Source of the DNA: Platynereis dumerilii
Taxonomy: Eukaryota > Annelida > Polychaeta > Phyllodocida > Nereididae
Length of the DNA stretch: 64,000 nt
NCBI GenBank assembly: GCA_026936325.1
Contig: JAPTHN010000044.1
Coordinates: 124,001 to 188,000 of the forward strand
Direction: 5' to 3'
The position numbers and the translations under genes were made by a program. Shown here piece by piece: positions 21,152-32,280 of this stretch. Position 1 is the stretch's first letter. Every line of letters starts with the position of its first letter. The notes under the pieces are model-generated. The model was not told the origin of the DNA, made no database searches, and saw nothing but the letters and a program-made list of their open reading frames with translations.

Positions 21152-22859
21152 TAACAGTATGACTTGTAATTAATAAAAGGTAGTTTTCAATTCCATAAAA
21201 GACAAACCAAAGTTGTTTCAAATATGTCTCAGCAATATTCCAAGAATTTGGGCTACGCATTTTAACAGTATAAAAAGGGTAAAATTGTTTCTAAACTATA
21301 CAGCACATTGGTCTCAGGTATTGCTTTAATGTATCTCATTGGGCTGAGAGCACTGCATGCATAATTTCTGCAACTCAGGTTGAATTCCAAGCCTGGGCAA
21401 GCTATTTTTTAAATAACATTTTCATGTCCTTTCAAATATATTTTCACCTAAATCAGATCCACCTCCACCTCATTCAATGAACTTCACTTCTGATCACGAA
21501 TGAGCCACTCATGACATTGGGGGGGAATATGATAAATTGTCATGAACATTTTGTGAAATGAGTAAATGGATACATATGTAATTTAGATATATGTGCTATA
21601 CCACTTTGTGTAACAAAGAGTGGGCTTGGCTTTCAACGAAAGAACTCAAGGATGTAAGAAAAAATAGGGGAATCTCTTTACCAAATGGATTGAGTTCATG
21701 ACAATTTTTTTCTTTTTCTGTCTGGTGATGAGGATATTACAATTGCAAAACAGCTTGTGTCGAAAAGACATCCCTGGACAATCATTGTATTGCAAAAGCA
21801 AATCAATATTTAATCAAATAGATTGTTGTTTTGAACGGTGTTCAACTTCACCTAACATTATAAATTATAACTATGTTCAGAGTGAGGGCCTGATTCACCA
21901 ACAGAGCTGAGACGAGGTTTAGGGTTAAATCCGGTGTTTAATCTTTTCCTAACTAGTCAGTACTCCAATTGTATTATTGGAATGCATTCTAATTTCGGAA
22001 CTACTTACTATTCTAGGTCTGAGGCTGCCTTAACTCTGTCTTTTGCGGAAATCAAGCCAAGGTTGTATTAATAAAACTAGCCCTATAGCTCATCTTATCT
22101 CAGTTTTTTTATAATTGAAACTTTTTAGTTTGTTGGTTTCCTAATCGATGGCTGACATGTAAAAGCAAAAATCAAAAACATTGATTCAAACATTAATGAA
22201 GTGGCTGGGAATGTCATGCATCAGACTTTTTGGTTGGATTGACAATGCGTAACAGATTAACAATAATTGGCTCAGGAATGCTTCACATCATGCTGAGGCA
22301 TCAGATTCTTCCGGTAGCTACATGTACAGTCTGTCTCTACCAATTATTTGTTTAATTTTGCTGTATTGACTAATGCTGGCCTTGTGTTGTGGTTATGGCA
22401 CTTCCGTTACTTGGATACTGTTTATTATGATAATACATAATTTATGTGGGTCATGTAGGCTATCAATGTTCTATGTTAGAGAACCAACTTTGACACTGGA
22501 CTTCACATTCTATATCATTATGTTGTGTGCTTCCTGTGTCTTAATGAATGCTTTAAAGTGTCAATAATGTTCTAAGCCTTCCGTCTTCCTATCTGCCACA
22601 TGTGGTTCTGGAATTTAAATGATATTACACAGATTCACACAAACTCCTTAATCCCAGATTTGAAACACAGTGCGCAATGTTAGGCAGAAGTTCCCTTCTC
22701 TTCCAAGAAAGCACTTAACCTCATTGTCATCCCTTTGTGTCCTATGCAATTTCATTTAGAACAAATTGGAAGTAATTTCAAGCATTCGTGTGCATATAGG
22801 ATTTATTAGTACATCCCATACACATCTCTACAAGTTATGGGGTGGGAGTTATGCCTAGT

Positions 22860-23400
22860 TCACAAGGAGACGTATCAGAGGGTTTAAGCGACGGCGTAGA
22901 ACTAATTTCCAGGAAAGGGCAAAGATTTGAGCATGTACGCCGTCAATTTTGGCTTTACGGCGAGACATGAACAGCATGCGCCGTGTTAAGAAGTCTTGCT
23001 ACGCAATTCCTAGAAATTTGACGATGCAGGAAAAAAAGTTTCAGCGGCTGAATCTTTGCGAGGGAAGAAGTGGCGATGCAAGAACAAGCGAATCAAGAAA
23101 TCATTGCGCGCCGTAGGTTTTTAAAGGTTCAGCGCGCCAAGAACAGCTTCGCTGTGGCAACAGCAGCGTAGCAGAAAGCTCTTGCCTCATGGCACGTGTT
23201 TCAGACACACGTCGAGCGAAGTCACATGTTCGCCGCACGTATGAGGGTCCTCGCCGCAGCTTTTGGACCCCCAACGCATCAGACAGGGTGGCGCCTGAGT
23301 GCAGCGTTGTTCTATTTTTAGCATCAACCCTTTGTCTGCCTGTCAACTTCTTGCTGCGCTGCGGGTGGCGCAGCGTCAGCGAAGAAGGGGGGGCGAAACT
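22860..23400. other. GC-rich block between the two duplication units
   Basis: About 540 bp is much richer in G+C and CpG than its surroundings. Words such as GGCGTAG, GCGACG, CGCAGCG and GCGCGCC recur in both orientations. Short frames on both strands (about 70-80 codons) have no family. It starts with TAGTTCACAAGGAGACG, a word I associate with MITE ends, but a matching right end was not found. Confidence 0.45.
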
Positions 23401-24129
23401 ATAATATCATTCACCCTAAAAATTGGATTTAAACACAAAGAAAGTCATAATTTATGTAATGATAAATCTACACTTCAAATCAAAGACTTTTGAGACCATG
23501 TCGCTTTAGTTGATACAAGGAGGCACTGTCATCAAATTTGCTGCGAGGACAGCTTTACGAGCAGTCAGACTTCATGTTCATGCATGTTACCGACTCAGCA
23601 AGGTCTACAGGTTACCAAGGAAAAACTTGTAATTTGGACAAGTTGAGAACAGAAACTGGTGATATAAAAAGGATAATGACAGCATTATAATTTCTGACAA
23701 TTTCAATTCATCTGAGTGAATCAACCAGATTAAATGATTGTCCAGGTTTTGGTATATTTTCCCCTAGATTTTTGTATGCAAAACATGAACATGGGGAAGG
23801 GGGGGAAAAGGCCACTTTGCCCCCCTCTCCAAAACATGGGGGGACATGTCCCCCAGTCACCCCCCCCCCTTACACAAGGCCAATGTAATCAATGGCACAG
23901 CTCCTTCAAATAACATACAGTTAATAGAATCTTAGGGAGGAGAGGCTCCATTTGGTGCTAGTGGTGCTATGATTGCCCTTTTGGGGCCAGAATGTCAATA
24001 TCTTAGTTAATCCTGCTATATTATCAACAGCATACTTCAACTACTTAATACTCTCCGGGACCACCTAAGTGCAAACAATCCCAGACTACACTTAGATTGT
24101 AGTCCTTCAGTTACATGACCTCCTTTCCT

Positions 24130-24310
24130 AAGTGTTGAACTTGGCTGGGAAAGGATTTATGAAAAATTGCTGAGTTCCAATTTCTTGGCCATTTTGCAAA
24201 ACTGTCACCAGGTGGCTGCTTGCATGGGCACTTTTCACATCAGACTCTGTCTCTCTGAGCAGTTGCAGCAAAGGTCTCACTGAGCACTAAACAGTGAACT
24301 GCGCATGGTC
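24130..24310 (+). repeat. diverged third copy of the 177-bp segment
   Basis: It aligns with 17605-17781 within the unit 1/unit 2 duplication and shows scattered substitutions, unlike the identical 15.3/17.6-kb pair. Confidence 0.85.
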
Positions 24311-24518
24311 ATGCGATAAAGTTCTGCACAGAATCTGAATTTCAACAAATGTCATAAACCGGATGCATGCATTGGCATGCAAGTTATATATGTGCACAAA
24401 ATCTTTTTCATCCATTGAATTTGATTCCTGAGCTGCTGAGCTTCAAAATTAGACCATCAGAGCCAACTTGCTTACCACTCTACAACAATGCTTGATGCTA
24501 TGATGGAATGAACACTTA

Positions 24519-24562
24519 TATGAGCGCAGCTCATGGCTGCCAAAGGCAGCCATGAGCGAAGC
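24519..24562. repeat. hairpin of GCTCATGGCTGCC and its complement
   Basis: The arms AGCTCATGGCTGCC and GGCAGCCATGAGCG are separated by 3-4 bases at the point where unit 2 departs from unit 1. It may mark the edge of an insertion. Confidence 0.6.
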
Positions 24563-25080
24563 TCACTTAGCACAAGGACAGCTCATTCTGTGTGATGCTC
24601 CTGTCTTCAGTGACTGCCTGAACAGGAAGTGCCTGTAGTTACCATAAAAGTGGAGGTAGTAGTTTAGTCAGAGGTTAGTTTGGTAAATAATTAAAATACC
24701 TCGATCAAATATCTTCCAAAATAGCTCTAAAATTTCAGTCTTGTCATATAACAACCTCCAATGACATATTACAGGGATTTAAATCAATATGTGTATCAAC
24801 ATTGAAAATAATTGTTTCCGTACCTCTGATTGCAAGAAGTGACTGAAAATTAAAAGTCAACACAAAAGTTAATGACTTAAATGGCTCACCAAGTAAGACG
24901 TCACAAAAACACTTAAGGTTACATAACCTTCATTAACTATCAACAGATTATGTAACAGTCTAATAGTAAAAAGTCATCTCTGAATAGCTGTGGTTTTATT
25001 TATCTCAGTTATGTAACATCAACAATTTAACATAATAGATCCAAATTTAACACAGATTTGAATTACACAGCTGTCAGTGC

Positions 25081-25082
25081 TG

Positions 25083-25155
<73 letters not shown>

Positions 25156-25205
25156 ATATCTATCTATCTAATCTTATCTATCTATCTATCTATATCTGTC
25201 TAATC

Positions 25206-25268
<63 letters not shown>

Positions 25269-25315
25269 ATCTTATCTATCGATAGATCTGATCTTATCTA
25301 TATATTCTATCTATC
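25081..25315 (+). repeat. (CTAT)n microsatellite array
   Basis: About 235 bp of CTAT units interrupted by AATCTT and ATATCTGT words. The 89-codon frame through it encodes only Leu-Ser-Ile-Tyr repeats and is not a gene. Confidence 0.97.
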
Positions 25316-25457
25316 TACCCATTTGCCCAGTCCTTTAAAAAGATAAATTGGCCTTCTGCATGGAAAGGTGAAGATAATGCAGTAGTTCTATGACAATGCT
25401 GCGAAAATTTCATGGCAGTGCCATTTACATATTAACCAAGGCTCATGTGAGATAGAC

Positions 25458-25650
25458 AGGGGGGGTTGGTCTAGTGGTAGCATGCTGGGCTGCCAGTCAC
25501 TGGGTCCAGGGTTCGAATCCAGCTCTTGCTTGGTCACCTGGGCCTATGTTGGACGGCTATTTCAATCATCTTATGCCTCATTGCCACGCCCTTCTCATGT
25601 CCTAATTAGCCCACTGAGTACATAAATACAGAGCCCAAATCACACATCCT
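25458..25650 (+). repeat. SINE-B, unit 2 copy
   Basis: Box A GGTCTAGTGGTAGC and box B GGGTTCGAATCC are intact, with GCC in the anticodon position and the body ending near GTACATAAATACAGAG. It shares its flank GGCTCATRTGAGA with the copy at 18036. Confidence 0.9.
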
Positions 25651-26174
25651 GTAAGTCAAAGACTATGTACTAATTACTGAAAGACAAAGAAGTTCAGGCA
25701 ACGTTCAAATTACTTTCCATGAAAGGCCGAGTCCTGCAAACAATCTTTATGTACTCCAAAGCTTTAAAAATTGCATTTGTTGTACTTTTTTCAGAGGATA
25801 AATCCTTAAAATATCAGTAAAAGCTGCAGTGAAAAGTTTTAAGCATCCAATCTGTTACTCCAGCAGAGGTCATTTTATATCCCAAGGGCCCATTATAAAT
25901 GGGATTTTAAGATTAGAAGTCTATCTCTTAGTGATTGTAATGGGAATAAGATAAAGTCCATCTAAGCTCTTCAAGGAGGAATTATAGGAATTTTAGCCTT
26001 ATCTGGGAAGTTCCAGAGTTGACTTATTCTGAAGCTTAATTTAAGAAGTAGGGGAGATTGCCAGATTGCAAAATAGATAAATAGATAGATCGTGGACTAC
26101 TTAAAGTAAAACATGTATTGCAGTGCTGCTTAAAACCATACAAGTTAAATAACAACTGTTTGTGATAACACAAT

Positions 26175-26490
26175 CAGGGGCGGACTGGCCTATGTTGCAA
26201 AGTGGCAACTGCCACGGGCCCATCCACCCAGGGGGGCCCATGCAAGATGTCAAAAATAAAAATGTAAAGAGAGGACCAAAATTTTGCTGTCAGGTTCATG
26301 ATTGTGTGTTGCAACTACACTAATTGAATTTACTGAAAAGGACAGAATGTGCAGGTCCCCTAATATGATTTTTCAAAATTAGGACTGTTTCACTTTTCAT
26401 TTTTAATTGGAAATAGTGCCAATGGTAGGGACGTGTGGGCCCCTTGACTTATTTTGCCACATGGCCCCAAATGCCACCAGTCCGGACTTG
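26175..26490. mobile_element. hAT-type MITE with 8-bp target duplication
   Basis: Ends CAGGGGCGGACTGGCC and, in complement, CAAGTCCGGACTGG. The flanks AACACAAT (26167-26174) and AAGACAAT (26491-26498) match at 7 of 8 positions, the duplication length of hAT elements. No ORF. Confidence 0.85.
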
Positions 26491-26512
26491 AAGACAATAA
26501 GTGAATAGCATA

Positions 26513-26675
26513 CACTCTAAAAAATTTCGGGACAAAATTGGTTTTTTAGATTCAAAATGGTTTTTTGAAAAACAAAATTTCAATGCAAAACCAACATGGA
26601 TTTTTTAAATCCTTGGTTTTCCAAAAACCATTTTGAATCTAAAAAACCAATTTTGTCCTGACATTTTTTAGAGTG
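26513..26675. mobile_element. palindromic MITE, TA-flanked
   Basis: TACACTCTAAAAAAT at the left and its complement at the right, with inverted arms of about 55 bp including GGTTTTTTAGATTC. TA is present at both ends (26511-26512 and 26676-26677). It lies only 22 bp from the hAT MITE. Confidence 0.85.
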
Positions 26676-26708
26676 TATTATTTGACATAAAGGAGAAGGG
26701 TCATCCTG

Positions 26709-26915
26709 CACTGTAAAATATGAAATGGATTTTGAGTAAGCAAACAGATTGAGTGAGATGTTTGCACAATTCCTTTGAGCTAACATAGTTCCAATGTATT
26801 ATAATAAGTTATGAAAACAAAGCGATTATCAAGCAATGCTAGCTCAAAGGAATTGCGCAACCATCTCACTCAATCATTTCAGCTGACTGAAAAATTAATT
26901 TCAAATTTTGCAGTG
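26709..26915. mobile_element. palindromic MITE of the GATTGAGTGAGATG family
   Basis: Inverted ends CACTGTAAAATATGAAA / TTTCAAATTTTGCAGTG with inner inverted words ATTGAGTGAGATG and AATTCCTTTGAGCTA. Related copies are at about 46344-46545 and 46985-47128. Confidence 0.8.
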
Positions 26916-27042
26916 TACAGAATTGTTCTCTTTTGGGTGACTGAATTACTGTAATTCGGAATTAATAAAATGTATGACTTGGTCAATGTCGAGGCCAAGA
27001 TATAGTTTCGGAACTACGACTGGCAAAGGTCAACTGTGTTTA

Positions 27043-27217
27043 CAGATGATTTCATAATTGTAGACACAGAGACTGAATGTGATTTCTTTTCTAGGAAATG
27101 TATCCAATAGGGAAAAGTGACACCAAAAAACTTATGACATCACTTTTCCCAATAGAATTGCATGTGCAGAAAAAAAATTACAGTTGGTCTTGGTGTCTAC
27201 AAATATGAAATCATCTG
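27043..27217. mobile_element. palindromic MITE with CAGATGATTTCAT ends
   Basis: Inverted ends CAGATGATTTCATA and TGTAGACAC, flanked by TA (27041-27042 and 27218-27219). Inner words ATGACATCACTTTTCC are inverted too. A second copy lies at 56434-56612 and a single end at 63623. Confidence 0.85.
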
Positions 27218-27543
27218 TAATTTCTCATTATGTAGGAGTAACACACTTCTCCCAATTTACCAGCAGTGGAGATTGAAGGGGGTGTGAACTGGAGCAGCAC
27301 CAGTTCTAGATTGTTAAAAAAGAATTTTGCCACATGCCTCACTCAGTTGTCAGACTTCTGTTGTGGTAATGACAAATAAACGTGTCCTCACTCATAATAG
27401 AAGTCTGAAACAGACAGAAAATCTATTTTACCTGTGTGATTTGCTTCAGCAGACAACCTTGTTGACAACTGCTCAAGTAGTTATGGTAGGTCTTGTGACT
27501 GATGAAAAAAAAGTTCCTTGATGCAGTCATTTTGTCTAAATTC

Positions 27544-27740
27544 ATCCCCAATAGCTCAGTCAGTAGAGCACTTGCCTCAGAAGCGAGGGACCATGGTTCA
27601 ATCCCCAGGCTGGCCATCATGTCATTCCATGACAACGTCGTTCACATCAGACGTAAATAAGGAGGCGCTGTTGGCCCAACTGGAAACAAGTCACTGACTT
27701 AGCTTGGTTACCCACAATAGATAAAAGTACCTTTACTTTT
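27544..27740 (+). repeat. tRNA-derived SINE or retro-pseudogene (SINE-C)
   Basis: The head has TAGCTCAGTCAGTAGAGC (box A) and GGTTCAATCC (box B), followed by a non-tRNA body and a TTTACTTTTACC tail. The D-arm and T-arm are recognisable but the stem pairing looks poor, so I do not call a tRNA gene. It is absent from unit 1 and thus younger than the duplication, or lost there. Confidence 0.75.
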
Positions 27741-29009
27741 ACCTTTTAATAGAAGCAAGTTCTTAAGTTTAAGAAAATTGTTCTGGTTATATTATTAAAA
27801 AAACAATATAATAATTTCAAACTATACAGATGTTTGAAACTGCAAAAACCAGCGTTGGGAACGCAATAACAGGTTCAAGTGTAACTTCAAATAAGTAAAC
27901 AAAAATTGCAAAGAAAGATTATGAAAGAGTGGAGAAAGACAAAATAAACAATATCCTTTATTGTCCTGCTTGCGATCACTAACTCAATACTCAAGAAAGT
28001 ATTAATGACTTAATTGTTTTAATGACATTGAGACCTGAGGAAAGGAAATTGAGAGTTTCTGAAGAAAGACCCAGGATATTTTAGTCACGTCGACTTCCTT
28101 TGCTCTAAATAAATTATTTGGTGTTATATGCATGCTTCAAAATCTTTATATGTCAGTGAACCCAAACTCCAAATTGAAATTGGATAGGCTATGGTTTTCC
28201 CTTACTAATCATAAACTTCAAATAACTTTTCAGTCAATCTAAAGAATGTGGCAGCCACTTTTCTTAAACTTCACGACATATCTTGCTTTATTTTGTGCAA
28301 TATTTTCACCTCTCTTGTTGAGAATACATTCTTCCACCAGCAACCAATGGCAAAATATCATCTCATTTGCTTATATTATGTCGAACAGCACTCTATGATA
28401 TTATTTATATTGTCGTAACAGTGTGACATGTAATAAAACATAATTTTTAATTCAATAAAAGACGAACCAACGTATTTTCCAACGTGTCTCAGCAATATTT
28501 CAAGAATTTAGGCAAAGCATTTTTGGTGTAAAAAGGATACTTTGCTTATATAGGGCATCCACTCTGGTTGGTTAATGCACTTTTCAGCTTTTTTGGACAG
28601 AACTGAAATGCTCTTAAATGATGCTCATTAAAGGCAATTGTACAATTTTACTCCAAATTTTCGGCATCAGGAGTCTACTAAAACATGTCAGGGGAATTTT
28701 TTTTTTCGAGGGGGTCACTGCATCTTTTAATAGGAAAACATAGGCTGCGCAGCAGCAAACCTTCAGCGAATAACACCTTTAGAAGATTACAATAATATCA
28801 TAAAATTGGTGCGTTTACGAAACTGCTTATAGGTATGCAATAGCGGTCGAGTAGTGGCCTTCCAGTATCTCTATTTTTCCAATGATTCATAAAGTGTTAT
28901 ACGCATCAAAAAGCACTGCTAAATTAATTGCATAGGTGATTTGTTTAGAAAAATGCCTTACTGTATATGCAATAGTGGGGAAGTTTTGGCTCCGATATAA
29001 AAATAAATT

Positions 29010-29635
29010 CTTTTAAATATTTTTTCTCAATATTACAAAAACTATAGAATAGCCATCTGTCAGACCATGAAAAGGCACAACTAGACCATACAAGCCATAT
29101 GTGTACCAAACTTCATCCATGTATATGGAATAGTGACCGGATGTTGGGCCAGAAACAAAAATAATAATTTTTATGTTTTTTTCAATATTTGAAAAAGTAT
29201 ATAATATTTTCCATCAGACCTTCCAAAAGGCACAACTAGACCATATTGACCATATGTGTACCAAAGTTTATCCATGTACATGCAATAGTGAGCGAGTCTT
29301 AGCCCAAAAAAACAAAAAAAATATGTTTTTATATCTTTTCTCATTTTTTCAGAAAGTATAGAATATCTGTCAATGAGACCATCAAAAGGCACAACTAGAC
29401 CATATAGGCCGCGTGTGTACCAAATTTCATCCATGCACATACAATAGTGACCGAGCCTTGGCCCGGAAACAAAAAAAAAATTATTTTTATATTTTGTTAA
29501 TTATTTCAAAAAGTATTTAAGATCTATTCATCAGACCATCAAAAGGCACAACTAGACCATACAGGCTAGATGTGTACCAAATTTCATCCCCATACATTCA
29601 ATAGAGGCCGAGTGCCGGGCCGGAAACGATCTATC
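29010..29635 (+). repeat. four tandem repeats of about 157 bp
   Basis: The word GGCACAACTAGACCATA starts at 29074, 29229, 29388 and 29545 (spacings 155, 159, 157). Each unit also carries GTGTACCAAA-TTCATCCATG and CAATAGTGACCGAG. The 89-codon minus-strand frame reflects this periodicity and is not a gene. Confidence 0.9.
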
Positions 29636-29682
29636 CGCCCGCCGCCCGACCGCCCGCCCGCCCGCCCGCCCGGCGGACGGAC
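29635..29682. repeat. short (CCCG)n tract
   Basis: A GC-only tract of CCCG/CCGC units at the end of the last 157-bp unit. Confidence 0.9.
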
Positions 29683-29735
29683 AGCATTTTTACCCAAGTG
29701 ATTACAATACCTTCTTCGAACTTCGTTCGCTGAAG

Positions 29736-30112
29736 GTAAAAATGCTATTTTTAGCTTAAAGTCGGATAAAAACACTAGAATAGAGGCCGAGGGATAAATT
29801 TTAATAGTAGAAATGCAAATAAGGTGTCAAATGAAAGAAGAGAAATAGCACTATATGATCCTGGAGGCGCTTTTTTGAATTTTTGTCTGAGTATTTTTTT
29901 ATTCCCAATAAAGATGCCAAAAATGGCTCAGTTTCAACTAAAACCCCATGGAACAGGGATTAAAATTAAAATTTCAAAAAAGCGCCTGCATAATCTTGTA
30001 GCACTGCTTCTCTGCTTTCATTTGACAACTCGTTTGCCTTTCTACCATTAAAACTCATCCCTCGGCCTTTTTTGAAGTTTTTCTTCATATTTTAGGCTAA
30101 AAATAGCATTTT
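29736..30112. repeat. inner palindrome within the composite element
   Basis: Arms of about 130 bp contain TAAAAATGCTATTTTTAGC, AGAGGCCGAGGGAT and AAGCGCCT in inverted order around a spacer near 29900-29970. It looks like an independent fold-back that was captured, or a second nested MITE. Confidence 0.75.
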
Positions 30113-31460
30113 TACTATAAAAAAAATACAGTGCCCCCCCCCTGAAAAAAAAATTCTTTTTTCCTTGACATATTTTCTTGGAAGGCTTATACACAGAACT
30201 GCCTTTAATACAGCATCATTTGAAGGAATAGCAGTGTAGCCCTCAAAAAGCTCAAAAGTGCATTAACCAACCAGAGCATCTTAGGTATTGTTTAATCGTT
30301 ATCCATAGGAGAAGGACAATGTTATTAGTAATATTGTACACCCCTAATTATTACTTAAGAATACCCAGGATATTTTAGTCACGTCAATTTCCTTTCTCTG
30401 TTTGTTTCATATCATATGGCTGGAAATCTTTATATGTCAGCGAACCCCAACTGGGGGCTTGTGTAGGCCTACAACTTCTAGAACCCAGGATTGATTCCCA
30501 GCCTTGGCAACTTTTCTTTAGAATAAAAGTTCCTTTTAAATGTCTTTATTCACCACTACTTAAGGTGTTCATCTATAAAAGGAATGCTCTTCATGCACCT
30601 TTTAAATCAGATCCGCCTCCACTCCTTTCAACGAACTTCACTTCTGATCATGAACAAGCATGCTCATGACATTGGGCGAATATGATAAATTGTCTCGTTG
30701 GCATGAAAATTTTGTGAAATGAGTAAATGGATATATGTAATTCCGATATATCTCCTATATCACTTTGTGTAACAAAGAGTGGGCTTGGCTTTGAAAGAAA
30801 AAACTCAAGGATGCTAGAAAAAAATAGGGAAATCTCATTGCCAAATGGATTGAGTTCATGACAATTTTGTTTTTCTGTCAGGTGATAGGATATTAGAATG
30901 GCAAAACAACTGCAGTAGGGTTTACACGACAGGACAATCATTGCAAAAGCAAAAACTACAATCCATGTGATTATACATTGTATATTTTTTGTTCCAAACC
31001 CCTCAATCCTGAACTTAGTTTTAACGTTTAAGGACATTGCCAAAACTGCAATCCATGTAATTATATATTAAAACTAAGTTCAGGATTGAGGGGTTTGGCA
31101 CAAAAACTGTTCCGTTGCTTATCTTGGCTTGGTTTTTGTATTATTTAGATTTTTGGAATGTTGTTTAGTTATTGATGGCGGGCACGTTATAGAAAAAGTC
31201 AAAAGCATACGTAGATTTAAAAAAAGAAGTCCTGAAGCGGCTGAGGATGTCATGCTTTGAGTCTATTTGCTTGGATAGAAACTGTCTGAGAGATTTTATA
31301 ACTGACCATGAGTATGCCTCACTTCACGATGAGGCATCTAGCTACATGTACAGTCTGTCTACATCAATTTTGTTAATTTTGCTAAAATGACTGTCGCTTG
31401 TCTCGTGTTGTGGATATGGCACTTTCGTTACATGTATATGGTTTTTCGTGTACATGTTAT

Positions 31461-31610
31461 CAGTGGCTTATTTAGGGAGGATTCATTGGGCCATTGCCCC
31501 CCCCCCCAGGCCAAAAATTAACATGGAAGAGATAGGAAATGCGGCAGAGCGCCGCATATTCACCCCCATGTAATGCCCCCCTCAGGCCATTTCTAGATAT
31601 GCCCAGGCTG
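31461..31610. mobile_element. hAT-type MITE, 150 bp
   Basis: Left end CAGTGGCTTATTTAGG, right-end complement CAGCCTGGGCATATCTAG, with C-runs just inside. Flanks CATGTTAT and CATGTCAT match at 7 of 8 positions. Confidence 0.7.
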
Positions 31611-32084
31611 CATGTCATATTGTATAATTAGTTAGGCCAACTCAACACAGTATTGTTAATATCTGATGAGAATAAATAATTTATGTATGTCATATATCAA
31701 TGTTCTGAATTAGAGAACCAACTCTGACACAGGACTTCACAATGCCACGTCATAATTCTGTTTGTCTCCTGCAATGTATGTCTTAATGAAAGCTTTAAAA
31801 GTGTCAAGTATGCCCTAAACCTTCCGCCTTCCTATCTGCCACATTTGGGTCTGGAATTTCAATGATGTAACTCCTTAAACCCAGACTTGAAGGGTGCAAC
31901 ACAGTGCTCAATGTTAGGCAGAAGCTCCCTCCTTTTCCAAGAAAGCACTTTGCCTCATTGTCATCTCTTTGTGTCCTATGTAATCTCATTGACAAAGTGG
32001 AAGTCCTTTCAAGTATTTATGTACGTTACATACGTATATATGATTTCCATTGTAGTATTCCATATGTGTATATCTCTGCAGGTT

Positions 32085-32280
32085 ATGGGGCGAGAGTGGG
32101 CTCAGTTGGCAGCGTGCTGAGCCTCCAATCGCTTAACCCAGGGTTGATTCCGGCTCAGGCAGAGTCACTTGAATTGTGTTGAACAGAAGTTTCAATCTTT
32201 CTCGACCACATCAACGTGTCCGCCCTTTGTCATATTTGAGCTACCAAGTGCATAAAGACAGGAGGCAAAAGCGAATTATC
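32085..32280 (+). repeat. tRNA-derived SINE with SINE-B-like body
   Basis: A different head (TGGGCTCAGTTGGCAGCGTG; box B GGGTTGATTCC) is joined to a body ending GTGCATAAAGACAGGAG, as in SINE-B. The unit 1/unit 2 similarity ends near here. Confidence 0.65.

Larger units (their letters stand above)
17028..22852 (+). repeat. segmental duplication, unit 1
   Basis: Collinear with 23650-32098 in direct orientation. Matching landmarks are 17100/23700, 17280/23935, 17620/24135, 18040/25458 (the same SINE), 18440/25830, 19400/27370, 20440/27930, 20590/28070, 21430/30600, 21600/30730 and 22680/31910. No coding frame is conserved between units. Lineage-specific insertions make the units differ in length (5.8 against 8.4 kb). 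Confidence 0.9.
28555..30280. mobile_element. composite element with long inverted ends
   Basis: Inverted arms of about 190 bp share CTCTGGTTGGTTAATGCAC at the outside and a poly-T/poly-G part at the inside. Between them lie a 157-bp tandem array, a CCCG tract and an inner palindrome (listed separately). Unit 1 lacks it near 21280-21317. No plausible protein frame; superfamily unknown. Confidence 0.75.
23650..32098 (+). repeat. segmental duplication, unit 2
   Basis: Paralogue of 17028-22852 in the same orientation. Extra sequence here comprises 24519-25440 (hairpin and CTAT array), four MITEs between 26175 and 27217, the SINE at 27544-27740, the composite element 28555-30280 and the hAT MITE at 31461-31610. 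A small piece (30355-30450) repeats 28070-28170 once more. Confidence 0.9.

Noticed and set aside
21333-21400. Degenerate tRNA-like words (also near 1380, 30455, 46590, 48385 and 50770)
   Set aside because: A box B-like GGTTYGAATCC is present in several, probably an old SINE family, but heads and ends are too eroded to delimit.
27544-27610. Possible tRNA gene
   Set aside because: Boxes A and B are present but the stems pair poorly and a SINE-like body and tail follow; called a SINE instead.
29010-29635. CRISPR-like regular spacing of about 157 bp
   Set aside because: The whole unit is repeated, with no short repeat plus unique spacer pattern; it is a tandem repeat in animal DNA.
30648-31043. 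131-codon minus-strand frame
   Set aside because: The paralogous stretch near 21430-21910 does not keep the frame, and no domain is visible.
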